Part shown: one piece after another, positions 63,308 to 64,000 of the stretch
Layout of the letters: every line of letters starts with the position of its first letter
Numbering within the stretch: position 1 is the first letter of the stretch
From: Shinella zoogloeoides
GTDB taxonomy: Bacteria > Pseudomonadota > Alphaproteobacteria > Rhizobiales > Rhizobiaceae
Length of the DNA stretch: 64,000 bases
Direction: 5' to 3'
Assembly: GCF_030733845.1 (NCBI RefSeq)
Contig: NZ_CP132311.1
Span: forward strand, 3,353,501 to 3,417,500
The notes under the pieces: model-generated
What the model saw: the letters and a program-made list of their open reading frames with translations, nothing else
Told to the model about the DNA's origin: nothing
Databases searched by the model: none
Translations under genes and position numbers: made by a program

Positions 63308-63889
63308 TCAAACCGGATGATCGTGCAGGTCCGCGCCCTCCCAGCCGCCGCCGGCCTCGTAGAGCGGGAAGACCTCTTCGGTGAGGTACGGCCCGCCGCC
63401 GACGGATTCCTTGGAGGACATCAGCACGAAGCGGTTCACCGTGAAGGGCGCGGTATAGAAATTGCCGCGGCCGGTGAGGTAGTGCGCGACATCCTCGGGG
63501 CGGGCGTTACGCAGGCGGGCGAGGGTGACGTGCGGGGTGAACTTGCGCGGATCGGCGGGAAGGCCGAGGCGCTGGCAGATGCGCTCGATTTCCGCCTGGA
63601 GCGCATACATTTCTGGCGCCTGCGTGACGCCGGCATAGACCGAATGGGGCTTCTTCGAGCCGAAGGAGCCGATGCCGGACAGGGCGAGCTGGAATTCGGG
63701 GCGCTCGATGCGGTCGAGCCTGTCGACAACCTCGTCGGCGGTGCGCCCGTCGATGTCGCCGATGAAGCGCAAGGTAATATGGAAGTTCTCGACATCGATC
63801 CAGCGGGCTCCGGGAAGTCCGCCTCTCAGCAACGAGAGGCTCATCGCCGCATTCCGCGGCACTTCGAGGGCAACGAAAAGTCTCGGCAT
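63308..63889 (-). CDS. thpR: RNA 2',3'-cyclic phosphodiesterase
   Basis: This 193-residue 2H-superfamily enzyme has two HxTx motifs, His37-Ile-Thr-Leu and His120-Val-Thr-Leu, that form the active site. It opens 2',3'-cyclic phosphates or ligates tRNA halves in vitro (formerly LigT). The N-terminus MPRLFVALEVPRNA is typical. The 111 bases beyond its start to the window edge hold no gene I can support. Confidence 0.93.
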   Translation of the reverse strand: MPRLFVALEVPRNAAMSLSLLRGGLPGARWIDVENFHITLRFIGDIDGRTADEVVDRLDRIERPEFQLALSGIGSFGSKKPHSVYAGVTQAPEMYALQAEIERICQRLGLPADPRKFTPHVTLARLRNARPEDVAHYLTGRGNFYTAPFTVNRFVLMSSKESVGGGPYLTEEVFPLYEAGGGWEGADLHDHPV

Positions 63890-64000
63890 GGCGACTTCTC
63901 CCTACTGGAATGTAACGTCAGCGAATCACGCAAAGGACTTTCGCGCAACCCTTATTTCGCACCCGCGATAACTACTCCCCTGCCGATATCGACTTGAGGA

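Overview
This 64 kb window is GC-rich alphaproteobacterial chromosome. Gene content, gene order and small lineage-specific proteins point to the Rhizobiaceae (Shinella, Ensifer, Agrobacterium or Rhizobium-like): sdhCDAB beside an Omp10/Omp19-type lipoprotein, hemC-hemD-mitofilin-hemY, an RpoH2-type sigma factor behind an EcfG/RpoE2-type promoter, a CdnL/CarD-like regulator, a SUV3-like helicase and an alphaproteobacterial Hsp15-like S4 protein. I see no rRNA, tRNA, insertion sequence, prophage or CRISPR array. Most of it is housekeeping core plus solute-transport islands.

Layout. 1-4 kb: end of a protease-inhibitor lipoprotein, then succinate dehydrogenase (sdhB, A, D, C, all on minus). 4-8.3 kb: an exported protein, a methyltransferase, an EVE-domain protein, a YciI-like protein, gpsA and tsaD. 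8.3-14.6 kb: plus-strand heme/envelope run hemC, hemD, mitofilin-like, hemY, a TerB-like protein, a glutamine amidotransferase and a YggT protein. 14.6-24.3 kb: ppa, an exported protein, a GNAT acetyltransferase, typA, alkaline phosphatase phoD behind phased PHO boxes, an M3 peptidase, a DUF475 membrane protein with a structured leader and overlapping upstream ORF, and a 54-residue protein. 24.4-30.8 kb: tripartite tricarboxylate transporter tctCBA, an orphan ABC-type binding protein and the two-component pair tctDE. 30.8-36.4 kb: two LysE/RhtB exporters, a MarR regulator with a Bcr/CflA-type MFS pump, argG and a short-chain dehydrogenase. 36.4-41.1 kb: a DUF1287 protein, a TrpXYZ-type ABC transporter and rlmN. 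41.2-50.6 kb: a LysR/MFS divergent pair, a saccharopine-dehydrogenase-like enzyme with an Lrp regulator, a DadA-like oxidase, a GntR regulator with puuA-puuB (glutamylputrescine catabolism) and a 58-residue exported protein. 50.7-54.2 kb: TPP riboswitch and thiBPQ. 54.4-64 kb: M48 lipoprotein protease, rpoH2, a CarD-like regulator, fdxA, Hsp15-like protein, SUV3-like helicase, an uncharacterised two-part protein and thpR.

The regulatory DNA is the most informative part beyond the gene list. It holds 11-bp-phased TGACGG repeats before phoD, a GGAAC-N16-CGTT promoter before rpoH2, an 11-bp-phased ATGTCAG repeat before tctC, a TGTGATCACA palindrome between gntR and puuA, a 12-bp inverted repeat between the LysR gene and its MFS target, and a THI element whose expression platform can mask the thiB ribosome binding site. 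The least explained element is the leader of the DUF475 gene at about 22.64-22.88 kb. No clear new multi-gene defence or mobile system is visible.
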